The notes beneath the pieces were generated by a model, which had not been told where the DNA came from, did no database searches, and worked only from the letters and a program-made list of their open reading frames with translations. A program made the position numbers and the translations under genes. A stretch of 64,000 nucleotides of DNA from assembly GCA_964617645.1 (NCBI GenBank), contig CAZTYE010000002.1, positions 424,136 to 488,135 on the forward strand, read 5' to 3'. Origin of the DNA: JADJGC01 sp964617645. Lineage in GTDB: Bacteria > Zixibacteria > MSB-5A5 > CAIYYT01. How positions within the stretch are numbered: position 1 is the first letter of the stretch; each line of letters starts with the position of its first letter. This document shows positions 42,274 to 51,248 of this stretch, piece by piece.

Positions 42274-44138
42274 TGCGAATACTCTCTGCGCCCGCAAGGA
42301 TCATCAGCGCGCTTTCCGGCTGCGTTCCGGCTCTGCTCGCCGTCGCGCTCATGGCTTCGGTCGTCGCCGCAGCGCCACCACCACAACCGGTAAACGAAAA
42401 TCTCATTCGCTCCGGCGAGCAGATGCTCTATGCCGGCCGCTGCGCCGACGCGATTAATGTTCTCCGCGAGCAGTACGACGCCAACCCCGATAACGACCGC
42501 ATCACCGTCAGCCTTAAGAACGCTTACATCTGCAATAAGGACTTCGATTCCGCCCGCGTGCTGCTCGAGCGCTTCTGGGCGCGAAGCAAAGATCCCGGGC
42601 AACGCACCGCGCTCAAACTGGAGATAGCCGGCCTGCAGTTTCGCCTTGGCCTGGAAGACGAAGGCCGCAGGCAGCTCGCGCAAGTCGTCGCCGCCGACAG
42701 AGAAAACCTGCGCACCTACGAAATGGCCGCCGACGTCTTGATGACCAACGGGTTCTACGGCGATGCCGTGAAATTCCTGCAGGAGTCGCGGACGAATCTC
42801 AGGCAGCCGCGCGCCTTTTCACGCAAATTGGCGCAACTCTACGAAGTGTTGCGCAATTACGGCGACGCCGCGCGCGAGTACCTCGGTGAAATTCAAGCCG
42901 ATTCGACGCAGGAAGTTTTCATCTCCGGCCGCATGGCGAACCTGATTCGCCTCGATGTTCAGGAAGACTACGACACCGGTTTGGGCAAGGCGCTCGCGGA
43001 AATGGCGCGGCTGAGCGCGTCCAGTCCCGATGCCCAGCGCTTCTACGGTGATTACCTCGTGGCGCAAGGTCAGCTCGAACCGGCCTTCCAACGCTTTCGT
43101 GCTGCGGATTCGCTGGCCAACGCGCAGGGCCGTTTGCTCTTGCACTTTGCGCGCGCGGCGCGTGATCGCGGGGACGAGGCGATGATCCACCGCGCTTGCG
43201 CGGCGATTCCGAGCGCTTCGCCGCACTACGTCCAATCCTTGATACTGCTCGCCGATAGTCACGCCATGATGGGGAAGTTCGACGAAGCGGCACAGTTTTT
43301 CGATGAGATCATCACGACTTCACCGAATGAACGCGACAAAGCCGAAGCGATGTTCGCGCTGGGAAATATCCAGCTTCATGGTTTGCACGATCCGACCCTG
43401 GCCATTGTGACGCTGACGAAGTTCATCGAGAAGTTTCCGCGTCTCCCGCTGGCCGGTGTCGGCCAGATGTTGATCGCCGACGCAGAACTCGCGCTCGGAA
43501 ATCCCGGGAAGGCCGACACCTTGTATGCAAACATCAACCCGGCGGCGCTGCCGCAACAATCGCAAGAGGAACGTTTGTTTAAGATGGCCGAGTTGCAGTT
43601 CTTTCTCGGAAATTACTCGGCGGCGCGCGAAGCTTATTCGAAAGCCATGAATGCGCACCCCAAGAGCAAGTTCGTCAACGACTGTCTGCGCCGCATCATG
43701 TTGATCAGCGAGTATTCGGGAATGGATGAAGCGACCTTGCGCGTTTACTCGGATGCCGTTTATGCGAAGTTCCGCTTTGATTTCAACGTCGCACTGGCGG
43801 CGCTCGCCAAACTCAAAACGCGCCAATCCGCGATTTTGCCCGAATTGGCTTGGCTGAACTCAGGGGAAATCTACGAAGAACAGAAGCAGTATAGCGAAGC
43901 CCTCGCGCAGTACGACTCCCTGGTCGTCCAGATTCCGGATGGTTTCTACGCGCCGATCGCGCTCGAGCGCCAGGGCGATATTTACGCCGGACGTTTGCGC
44001 AACTGCGAGCAGGCGCGCGCGATGTACCAGCAAGTTGTGCTGAATCACCCCGGCAGCCTCAACGTTGATGACGCCCGGCGCAAACTACAGCAGACGGAAA
44101 AGACCCTTTGCGCCCGCCCGGACAAACCGAAATCGTAG
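42270..44138 (+). CDS. Exported tetratricopeptide-repeat protein
   Basis: A 622-residue protein with a signal peptide (SGCVPALLAVALMASVVAAA) and tandem helical repeats through its length, for example AGRCADAINVLREQYDANPD, FYGDAVKFLQESRTNL and YSEALAQYDSLVVQIPDGFY. TPR proteins in the periplasm usually scaffold other proteins. The four-base overlap with the DUF4175 gene implies the products are made together and may act as a complex. The last repeat resembles the tol-pal YbgF type. Confidence 0.78.
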   Translation: MMRILSAPARIISALSGCVPALLAVALMASVVAAAPPPQPVNENLIRSGEQMLYAGRCADAINVLREQYDANPDNDRITVSLKNAYICNKDFDSARVLLERFWARSKDPGQRTALKLEIAGLQFRLGLEDEGRRQLAQVVAADRENLRTYEMAADVLMTNGFYGDAVKFLQESRTNLRQPRAFSRKLAQLYEVLRNYGDAAREYLGEIQADSTQEVFISGRMANLIRLDVQEDYDTGLGKALAEMARLSASSPDAQRFYGDYLVAQGQLEPAFQRFRAADSLANAQGRLLLHFARAARDRGDEAMIHRACAAIPSASPHYVQSLILLADSHAMMGKFDEAAQFFDEIITTSPNERDKAEAMFALGNIQLHGLHDPTLAIVTLTKFIEKFPRLPLAGVGQMLIADAELALGNPGKADTLYANINPAALPQQSQEERLFKMAELQFFLGNYSAAREAYSKAMNAHPKSKFVNDCLRRIMLISEYSGMDEATLRVYSDAVYAKFRFDFNVALAALAKLKTRQSAILPELAWLNSGEIYEEQKQYSEALAQYDSLVVQIPDGFYAPIALERQGDIYAGRLRNCEQARAMYQQVVLNHPGSLNVDDARRKLQQTEKTLCARPDKPKS

Positions 44139-44156
44139 CCGCCCGATACCGCTTGG

Positions 44157-44399
44157 CTAAACCGGCTGCTTGGTGCGCGATTTGACCTCGGTCAACTCGC
44201 GTTCGAGTTGGCCAATCTTGGCCTGATAGCCCTCGATCGTCCGCAGCTTCATCTTGGTCGTCGTCCGCACGAGCAAGCCCAGCGAAATCAGCATGAACAG
44301 CACCGAGTTGACCTGACGAAAAATGTTGCCGTAGTTATAGATCGTATCGAGGAATGCCGCGATACCGAGCGTGAACAGCAAAAAACACCAGGTGAGCAT
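44157..44399 (-). CDS. Small membrane protein of unknown function
   Basis: An 80-residue protein with two membrane segments (MLTWCFLLFTLGIAAFLDTI and VNSVLFMLISLGLLVRTT) and a C-terminal helix with charged heptads (YQAKIGQLERELTEVKSR). ATG at 44399 follows GGGAGGGAAC, a convincing ribosome site, so the gene is probably real. It is unrecognised. It converges on the TPR gene with 18 bases between stops. Confidence 0.6.
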   Translation of the reverse strand: MLTWCFLLFTLGIAAFLDTIYNYGNIFRQVNSVLFMLISLGLLVRTTTKMKLRTIEGYQAKIGQLERELTEVKSRTKQPV

Positions 44400-44479
44400 G
44401 TTCCCTCCCAAATCAGTTGTGAGCGAGCGATTTTCTGATATATTTATCGACTGATTGCCAAAACGATTGACGGAGCCGG

Positions 44480-46999
44480 ATTATCTCACTGTTTCAAAAT
44501 AGAACCCGCGATTACGCCTACCTTGGTTTTGGCGCGTTTACTTTCTTTGCGACGCTGTTCGTCTATTTGCTCACCGTGCAACGCACAATCCCTCTGTGGG
44601 ACTGTGGCGAATACATCGCATGCGCCTACACGCTGGGCATTGCGCACCCACCGGGCAATCCGCTGTTCCTTCTTATCGGACGGATTTTTTCGATCCTCCC
44701 CATTGCGACGGACATCTCACATCGTGTCAATTTGCTCTCCGTCTTTTCCGGCGCGGTGGCGGCAACCTTCGGATATGCGGTTTTGGTCCGCCTGATGCGC
44801 TTTATCCCGCAGACCGTCGGCGAACGCTGGCGCGAGATTCTCATGTTCGCCTGTGCCACTTCCGGCGCGCTGCTTCTGTCATTCGGGCGCACGGGTTGGT
44901 CGAACTCGGTCGAAGCGGAAGTCTACTCGCTGGCGATGTTGATCTACTTCGCGCTGCTCTGGCTGGCCCTCAAATGGTATGACAATCGCGACAGCGGCAG
45001 TGGCGTCAAGTATCTCCTGCTCATGGCCTATCTCGGCGTGCTATCTGTAGCGGTCCATATGACGACTTTCTTGGCGATGCCGGTGATCTTCCTGTTCGTC
45101 ATCCTTGTCGACGAGAAATTGCGCCGCGACTGGCGTTGGTGGGTGTCGGGAATCATTCTGTTCACCGTCTCGGTTAACGTAAGCTGGTTCCTCTGGATCG
45201 TCCCGGCCTGGGGCGCGCTGTCGTTGATCATGACGCTGAAGGAACGCTCGACCGGATGGGCGCTCAGCCTCGGACTCGCGGCCGTCGCCATAATCGGTTT
45301 TTCGGCGCATGGCTATATTCCGATTCGCGCCGCCGAAAAACCGCGCATCAATCAAAACGCGCCGGCCTCCTGGGAACGATTCTATGCCTATCTGGGGCGC
45401 AAGCAGTACGGTCAAGAGTCGATGTTTGAAAAGATGTTCAAGCGCCGGGCATCGTGGGAGAACCAGCTTGGCGATTTCCCGCGCATCGGTTTCGGCGGGT
45501 TCCTGATGGACCAATTCGGCCTCGGCGGCGTCTGGTTCGTCGTTCCGTTCGTGCTCGCGATGATCGGCATCGTTGCGCTGGTCAAATGGAAATGGCGAGC
45601 GGGGCTCTTTTTCGCCGCGGTGCTGTTCTCCGGCACGATCGGCCTCGTACTTTACATGAATTTCGCCGACGGCTCGCACACCAATATGATGACCGGCTTT
45701 GACCGACTGGAGGTCCGCGACCGCGACTACTTCTTCACCCAGGGTTTCCAGACCTTTGGTCTCCTGATCGGCCTCGGATTGTTTGTCGTTCTCGATCAAC
45801 TGCTGCGCCGTCGTCGCGAACTGCAAAACCTGGCGACCGCCGCCGGTCTCGGAATGGCCACATTGATTTTTCCCGCGGCGGCCGTGAGCGCGAACTTCGA
45901 TATCAACAATCGTTCTCTGCATTACGTGGCCTACGACTACGCGTACAATATTCTCATGTCTTGCCCGCCGGACGCGATTCTCTTCACCAGCGGCGACAAC
46001 GACACTTTCCCGCTCTGGTGTTTACAGGAGGTTTACGGCATCCGCCGTGATGTCAAGATCGCGAATCTGTCATTGATCCAAACCGATTGGTATCAACTTC
46101 AGCTCAAGCACGAACTCGGCGTTCCGATTACCCTCACCGACGAGCAGCTCATCTGGGAAAGTCCGACAATCAACAAGCCGCTCCGGCCGTTCGTCGATCC
46201 GCTGCGTGGAAATGTCGAACGCTATCTGATCCCCTATCAGGATGCGCAAACGCGGCAACTGGTTACTGTCGCCGACCAAATGGTCGAGCACATCATTCTC
46301 GCCAATCAATGGAAGTATCCAATCGTCTTTTCCGGCGTGCTGCCGGCACAAGTGAAGTATCCGCTGGCCGAGCACAGTCGGCGTCGCGGACTGCTTTATG
46401 AAGTCGTTTCCGAGCGGACGGACGGCGGCTGGGACCTGCAGAACAGCCTCGATCTGTTCCAAAACGTCTATCGCGCGACCAACCTAAATAACCCGGAGGC
46501 CTTTCGCGAAGAAGTGGCGACGACGCTGATCCTCGACCATGCGCAGACCGCCAACGAGTTTCTCGATTATCTGGATCGCTCGCCGCTCGCCAACCGGAGC
46601 GCGACTTTGACCGATCACGTCCAAAACCAGTTTCCCGAATTCTGGCAAACCTACGCTCGCATCGCTTCGACCCGCAATCTCTCGACTGTGGATCGTGATG
46701 CGTTGTTTAACGAGTATTTTCTGACGATCGACAAACTCATTGCCTTTAATCCCGAGAACATCTTTTACTACCAATTCAAGGCGCTCGCATTGATGTATCT
46801 TGGGCGTGGCGCCGAGGCGATCGCGGTCAGCGAACGCGCGTACCGCATCAATCCCGTTTCGCAGGTCACCTACCGGACTTTGATGAGCATTTACTTGCAG
46901 AACGGTCGCCGTCAGGACGCCGTGCGGATTTCGCGCGAATACTTGATCTACAACCCCCTCGATCAAACCGCCCGGCAAGTCGCCTCCGGCCAATTCTAA
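44480..46999 (+). CDS. DUF2723 protein, GT-C-type membrane glycosyltransferase with TPR tail
   Basis: A large membrane protein of about 12 segments. TVQRTIPLWDCGEYIACAYT is the DUF2723 opening with the acidic loop after membrane segment 1, as in GT-C glycosyltransferases that use polyprenyl-linked sugars. The C-terminal 300 residues are soluble and end in TPR-like helices (YLGRGAEAIAVSERAYRINP). Reading frame is open from 44471, and the first segment (YAYLGFGAFTFFATLFVYLL) lies before any ATG/GTG/TTG; the first usual start, TTG at 44567, would cut it. Candidate starts are ATT 44480 or ATC 44483 behind GGAG, or CTG 44489. The exact start is therefore uncertain. Confidence 0.75.
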   Translation: MISLFQNRTRDYAYLGFGAFTFFATLFVYLLTVQRTIPLWDCGEYIACAYTLGIAHPPGNPLFLLIGRIFSILPIATDISHRVNLLSVFSGAVAATFGYAVLVRLMRFIPQTVGERWREILMFACATSGALLLSFGRTGWSNSVEAEVYSLAMLIYFALLWLALKWYDNRDSGSGVKYLLLMAYLGVLSVAVHMTTFLAMPVIFLFVILVDEKLRRDWRWWVSGIILFTVSVNVSWFLWIVPAWGALSLIMTLKERSTGWALSLGLAAVAIIGFSAHGYIPIRAAEKPRINQNAPASWERFYAYLGRKQYGQESMFEKMFKRRASWENQLGDFPRIGFGGFLMDQFGLGGVWFVVPFVLAMIGIVALVKWKWRAGLFFAAVLFSGTIGLVLYMNFADGSHTNMMTGFDRLEVRDRDYFFTQGFQTFGLLIGLGLFVVLDQLLRRRRELQNLATAAGLGMATLIFPAAAVSANFDINNRSLHYVAYDYAYNILMSCPPDAILFTSGDNDTFPLWCLQEVYGIRRDVKIANLSLIQTDWYQLQLKHELGVPITLTDEQLIWESPTINKPLRPFVDPLRGNVERYLIPYQDAQTRQLVTVADQMVEHIILANQWKYPIVFSGVLPAQVKYPLAEHSRRRGLLYEVVSERTDGGWDLQNSLDLFQNVYRATNLNNPEAFREEVATTLILDHAQTANEFLDYLDRSPLANRSATLTDHVQNQFPEFWQTYARIASTRNLSTVDRDALFNEYFLTIDKLIAFNPENIFYYQFKALALMYLGRGAEAIAVSERAYRINPVSQVTYRTLMSIYLQNGRRQDAVRISREYLIYNPLDQTARQVASGQF

Positions 47000-47017
47000 T
47001 CGGCCTCAGAAGCTGCG

Positions 47018-47887
47018 ATGCTGATTCTGATCTACATCGGCACTCTGCTGCTCTTCGGGTCGACTTGGCTCGCCGTCAAGATCGGTTTGGAGACCATTCC
47101 CCCGTTTACCAGCGCCGTCGTGCGGTTCGCTCTGGCCTTTATCGTGTTCGCGGTAGCCGTGCGACTGTGGCGTTATTGCCTGCCTCAAGTTGAGGGGATC
47201 CGCCGCAAGGTCTTTGTGGCCGGCTTTCTGATGTACGGCCTCAACTTCTTTTTCATCTATCTCGGCCAACAGTGGATTAGCTCCTCCTTAGCGGCGGTGC
47301 TCTTCGCCACGATGCCTTTCTTTACGGCAATCTTCGCGCATTACCTCCTGCCCAACGAAAAACTCATTCCGCGAACGATCATCGGCATGCTCATCGGATT
47401 TTTGGGCACGGCGCTCTTGTTTGCGCAGGACCTGACCCTCGATCAATCGGTGCTGGGCATGCTCTTCCTGATCCTCAGTTCCGCGGCTTGTTCGCTGGCA
47501 ACTGTCCTGATCAAGCGCGATCTGGATCAAATCGATGCGGTGCGTCTCTCGATCCTGCAAATCCCACCCGGTCTGGCGCTGCTTTTGCCTGCCATGCTGG
47601 TCATGGAACGCCCCATTGATCTGGATTTCACCGTCGGTGGTTGGCTGTCGATCGGCTACCTCGCGATATTCGGTACCGGTCTGGCCTTCATCGGCTGGTA
47701 CTATCTTCTGAAACGCACTACCGCCGTATTCTTGTCGCTGATGACTTTTCTCGAACCGCTGGTGGCGGCGGCGTTGGGCTATCTGTTTCTCGCCGAGCGA
47801 TTTACGCCCATGATGATCGCCGGCGGCGCACTGATCCTTGGTGGCATCTTGATAGCGACACTCAAAGTTCGTCCCGCTCGATCCTGA
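47018..47887 (+). CDS. EamA-type (DMT superfamily) transporter
   Basis: A 289-residue membrane protein with ten segments formed by two EamA repeats. The signatures GSTWLAVKIGLETIPPFTSA and, in the second half, FGTGLAFIGWYYLLKRTTAV and SLMTFLEPLVAAALGYLFLA are typical of drug/metabolite exporters. Its substrate cannot be told. It follows the DUF2723 gene by 18 bases and may be co-transcribed. Confidence 0.85.
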   Translation: MLILIYIGTLLLFGSTWLAVKIGLETIPPFTSAVVRFALAFIVFAVAVRLWRYCLPQVEGIRRKVFVAGFLMYGLNFFFIYLGQQWISSSLAAVLFATMPFFTAIFAHYLLPNEKLIPRTIIGMLIGFLGTALLFAQDLTLDQSVLGMLFLILSSAACSLATVLIKRDLDQIDAVRLSILQIPPGLALLLPAMLVMERPIDLDFTVGGWLSIGYLAIFGTGLAFIGWYYLLKRTTAVFLSLMTFLEPLVAAALGYLFLAERFTPMMIAGGALILGGILIATLKVRPARS

Positions 47888-48016
47888 CATTCGGCCACCA
47901 GAATCACGGGTCCTTACCCCGTCCAGATCGGTCAGAGTGGTTACAGGTCACGCCACGTCAGTTCGTGGGCGATGGTCTTCTTGTGGGCGGATTATCTCAA
48001 TTGGGCCGGAAGGCCA

Positions 48017-48709
48017 TTATTTCACGGCGTAACCATACCCAATATACTTCCAACTCGACGGCAGGAGGCGGTCGCCGAGGCGGTCAATGACGGCCAGGTT
48101 GCGGCGCTGAGTTTCGCTGCGGCCGAGATTGCCGAAAAATCCGCAGCTATTCAGCTTGATCCGGTCGAACTGCGAAAGCAGGGCGCCGAGTTCACTGAAT
48201 TCGAGGTAGCGCCACGAATCGCCCCATTTGACGAAACGGCGCCGCAAGGCTGCGTGAACCGGCGTAGCGCGCAGATTCTCTGCAAAAAGCAGAGCTCCAC
48301 CGGGTCTGAGGACGCGGTGAATCTCCTGCAGTGCCTGCTTCTGGTCTTGCGGTCTGTTGTTTCGTCCGATGGCGCCAAGAATCGACTTGAAGGCGACGGC
48401 GGCGAAAGCGGCGTCGGCAAACGGCAGAGCCAGCGCGCTGGCCTCGGCGTAAGCTATGCGATCGCTGTACTTCCAGCGCCGATGCTTGTCCAGACAGCGC
48501 GCTTCGGGGTTCTCCAGATCGCTGCACGTCACGCGGAAATTTCGCGCTGCGAGCAGCAAGGAAAGCCCGCCGCCGCGGCCGCCGAGCTCGAGAGCCGGCG
48601 CGCCGTGGGCATCCGCCGGCAGAACTTCCTCCCAGAGCGGTAGTGCCCGCGACCAATTGCCGATATCCCACTCAAAAACGTCTCTAAGGAAATCCGCAGC
48701 CGCTATCAT
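48017..48709 (-). CDS. Class I SAM-dependent methyltransferase
   Basis: A 230-residue methyltransferase with ALELGGRGGGLSLLLAAR as motif I (about 38-55), the acidic strand end TCSDLENPEA, and EIHRVLRPGGALLFAEN as motif III/post region. The substrate is unknown; the layout resembles small-molecule or ubiquinone-type methyltransferases. No ribosome site is clear. It is divergent from the endonuclease V gene. Confidence 0.75.
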   Translation of the reverse strand: MIAAADFLRDVFEWDIGNWSRALPLWEEVLPADAHGAPALELGGRGGGLSLLLAARNFRVTCSDLENPEARCLDKHRRWKYSDRIAYAEASALALPFADAAFAAVAFKSILGAIGRNNRPQDQKQALQEIHRVLRPGGALLFAENLRATPVHAALRRRFVKWGDSWRYLEFSELGALLSQFDRIKLNSCGFFGNLGRSETQRRNLAVIDRLGDRLLPSSWKYIGYGYAVK

Positions 48710-48873
48710 TTAGCGAAATTGGCAAATTGCGCCTGCTAAGTCAACCACGTGAACGTCATTAACTAAACCGCCCGGGATCTTGGACAATTCCGTAATTGGT
48801 TACACAAAGTGCAGCCGTGCGGAACATTTCGGCGGCGAATAGGTTCTCTTTTGCGAAAAGTCATAATGCGATC

Positions 48874-48902
48874 TTGAAGTCAGGTTGAGGTTGTCATATA
48901 AT
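48874..48902 (+). promoter_or_regulatory. Promoter of the endonuclease V gene
   Basis: TTGAAG at 48874-48879, a 17-base spacer and a perfect TATAAT at 48897-48902. The leader would be about 115 bases. The rest of the 313-base gap shows nothing else. Confidence 0.65.
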
Positions 48903-49022
48903 GGCGGTGGGTCGACAAGGGGCGGCGGCAGGCGCAGTGATTTTCGCAGACCCGGTGATTCTGCCGAGCGCCTTCTCTTGTCTGACCACGTATCATGGGA
49001 GAGGATTTAGGTAAGGAGCGCG

Positions 49023-49772
49023 ATGAGATTTAATCGTCTACATCCTTGGACGGATGATGTTCGGGAGGCCGAGCGGCTGCAGGACAAGTACGCGCCGGAC
49101 GTGAGCATCAAGGTCGAAAAGACCTCATTCCGTTTGGTAGGGGGCGTTGACGTTGCTTATTCAAAAAGGGATAACACGGCGTTCGCGACCGTGGTAATCA
49201 TGAAAGTACCGGAGATGGAGCTACTGGAAAAAGTCCGCGCGCAGGCGGAAGTTACTTTCCCGTTCGTCCCCGGCTTGTTTTATTTCCGCGAAGGGCCGGT
49301 GATCACCAAGGCGCTGAGCCGACTGAAATTCGTGCCCGATGTTTTCATCTTCGACGGTCACGGCATCGATCACCCGCGCCGCATCGGCATGGCGTCGCAT
49401 ATGGGCATCATGCTCGATATGCCGACCATCGGCTGCGCGAAAAAGCTGCTGATCGGCAAGGTCGATCCTTTGGGCAATGAAGTCGGCGACACTGCGCCGA
49501 TTTATCTGGGAAACGAGGAAGTGGGCCGCGCCGTGCGATCACGTGAGAATGTCAAACCGCTCTACGTTTCGCCCGGCCATAAGATCGACGTCGAGACAGC
49601 GGTCAAGACGATTATCGATTTGCTGCGTGGCTATCGCTTGCCCGAGCCCCTGCGTCTTGCGCACATCATGGTGAACAAGCAGCGACGAAATTACGACATC
49701 AACCTCGGCGGCGGCGGGCGGCCGCATCCGCAAATGCAGTCGCAGCGCGGCGACGAGGATGACGAGGAATAG
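49023..49772 (+). CDS. nfi: Deoxyinosine 3' endonuclease (endonuclease V)
   Basis: A DNA-repair nuclease that cuts near deaminated adenine. The 249-residue protein shows LVGGVDVAYS (catalytic Asp), the REGP motif at FYFREGPVITKAL, and FDGHGIDHPRRIGMASHMG with the second Asp and the conserved His. It is about 25 residues longer than E. coli Nfi because of an acidic tail (GDEDDEE). AAGGAG precedes the ATG. Confidence 0.93.
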   Translation: MRFNRLHPWTDDVREAERLQDKYAPDVSIKVEKTSFRLVGGVDVAYSKRDNTAFATVVIMKVPEMELLEKVRAQAEVTFPFVPGLFYFREGPVITKALSRLKFVPDVFIFDGHGIDHPRRIGMASHMGIMLDMPTIGCAKKLLIGKVDPLGNEVGDTAPIYLGNEEVGRAVRSRENVKPLYVSPGHKIDVETAVKTIIDLLRGYRLPEPLRLAHIMVNKQRRNYDINLGGGGRPHPQMQSQRGDEDDEE

Positions 49773-49795
49773 AGCGATTCAATGATCGCCCAAGA

Positions 49796-49828
49796 AAAAA
49801 AGGCAATTGCCGGCGGCAATTGCCTTTT
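49796..49828. terminator. Bidirectional terminator between nfi and the M16 pair
   Basis: GGCAATTGCC-GGC-GGCAATTGCC (49802-49811 with 49815-49824) is preceded by a run of A and followed by four T, so it can stop transcription from both sides. Confidence 0.85.
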
Positions 49829-49850
49829 CTTTGTTCGCGACGGCGCGCGC

Positions 49851-51233
49851 CTAAATCTCCGAAAGATCCAATTCGGTTATCGGTCCGAATTGTTTGAGCG
49901 CGTCGCGCAGCTTCTCGGCGTTGCCGACCACGACGATCAGCAGATTGTCGGGACTGATGTACTTCTGCGCCGCTAACCGCACCTGTTGCGGCGTCACAGC
50001 TTGCATGTAGTCGATGTACTTGCTGAAATAGTCCTTCTCCAAGCCATACAACTCCACGACCGAAAGCTGCGAGGCGACCTGCATCGGCGTTTCGAACTGC
50101 CGTGGCAGGTAACCGGCGTAAAACGACTTTGTCTCGGACAATTCCTGTGCCGTGACATCCGCGGCCTGTATCTGGCGCAGATGTTCAATCGTGGCGGCGA
50201 TGGATTGCGCCGCCGAGTCGACGTTGGTCGCGACCGAAACGGTGAAAGCGCCCGGATAGCGGTCGAAGCTGTACTGTGAGTTAATGCCGTAGGTCAGACC
50301 GCGTTTGTCGCGAATGTCGGTCATCAGGCGCGACCGGAATCCCCCGCCGCCCAGAATGTAGTTCATCGTCCGCACCGCGTAGATATCCGGGTTGTAGCGG
50401 TCGATGCCGAGATGGCCCATGTTGATATTGGCATTGGTCGCGTCCGACTTGTTGATCAAGACGACCCGATTGCCCTTCACCGGATTCGCCGGCGGGAAAT
50501 TGGTCTGCGGCAACTCACCGCGTTTCCAGCCGCCGAATTTGCCCTCGATTTTAGCGAGCACGGCATCGGCAGTGACGTCGCCGGCAACGAAAAGGACGGC
50601 GTTGTTCGGCAGGAAATTGCGGCTCCAGTAGCCGGCGATATCGTCCCGCTCCAGCCCGCTGACCGACTCAATCGTGCCACTCGCCGGTTGGGCATAGGGA
50701 TGTTCGCCGAACAAATAGGCCGCATACTGCTGATCGGATATTGCGTTCGGGTCGTCCTTCTGCGCCATTAATCCAGCCATCGTCTGTTTGCGCAGCCGCT
50801 CGATCTCCGCTTCGGGAAACGACGGATTGAGCACTATATCGGCGAGCAAATCGAGTCCAACGTCGAAATGTTTCGTTAGAACCGAGCACGTCACGTTGGT
50901 GGCATCCTTCTCCGACGAAGCGCCGATGCTTCCGCCGACGAAGTCAATTTCTTGGGAAATCTTGGTCGCGTCGCGGGTCGCCGTGCCCTTGCGCAATAAT
51001 CCGGCAGTCATATTCGCCAAACCCGCCTTGCCGAGACCGTCCATCGCCGTGCCCGAACGAATCAACAAATTCATTGAAACCACCGGCTGCTCGTGATTTT
51101 CCACCACGATCACCTTAAGCCCGTTTCCGAGCGTGCGCTCGGTCATCGGCGGCATTTGAATAGCCGCGTGCAGGGACGTCCCCGCAATGATGAATATCAG
51201 CCCCAGAACGAAAACGAAATTGCGTTTTGTCAT
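49851..51233 (-). CDS. Inactive-type M16B peptidase subunit
   Basis: A 460-residue exported protein (LGLIFIIAGTSLHAAI) of the M16 fold. In the position of HXXEH it has GLANMTAGLLRKGT, so the zinc site is lost. It keeps the C-terminal RDKRGLTYGINSQYSF Arg/Tyr pair and the glycine loop YILGGGGFRSRL, features of the non-catalytic subunits that complete the active site of a heterodimer. It lies 15 bases downstream of the active-type gene, so the two likely form a heterodimeric protease as in the MPP or Sphingomonas-type M16B pairs. Confidence 0.88.
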   Translation of the reverse strand: MTKRNFVFVLGLIFIIAGTSLHAAIQMPPMTERTLGNGLKVIVVENHEQPVVSMNLLIRSGTAMDGLGKAGLANMTAGLLRKGTATRDATKISQEIDFVGGSIGASSEKDATNVTCSVLTKHFDVGLDLLADIVLNPSFPEAEIERLRKQTMAGLMAQKDDPNAISDQQYAAYLFGEHPYAQPASGTIESVSGLERDDIAGYWSRNFLPNNAVLFVAGDVTADAVLAKIEGKFGGWKRGELPQTNFPPANPVKGNRVVLINKSDATNANINMGHLGIDRYNPDIYAVRTMNYILGGGGFRSRLMTDIRDKRGLTYGINSQYSFDRYPGAFTVSVATNVDSAAQSIAATIEHLRQIQAADVTAQELSETKSFYAGYLPRQFETPMQVASQLSVVELYGLEKDYFSKYIDYMQAVTPQQVRLAAQKYISPDNLLIVVVGNAEKLRDALKQFGPITELDLSEI

Positions 51234-51248
51234 TGTTCGACTCCCTCC

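Noticed and set aside
41428..42297. 289-codon minus-strand open frame, Leu-rich
   Set aside because: Antisense of the Q/E/K-rich coiled coil of the DUF4175 protein; Gln codons read backwards as Leu.
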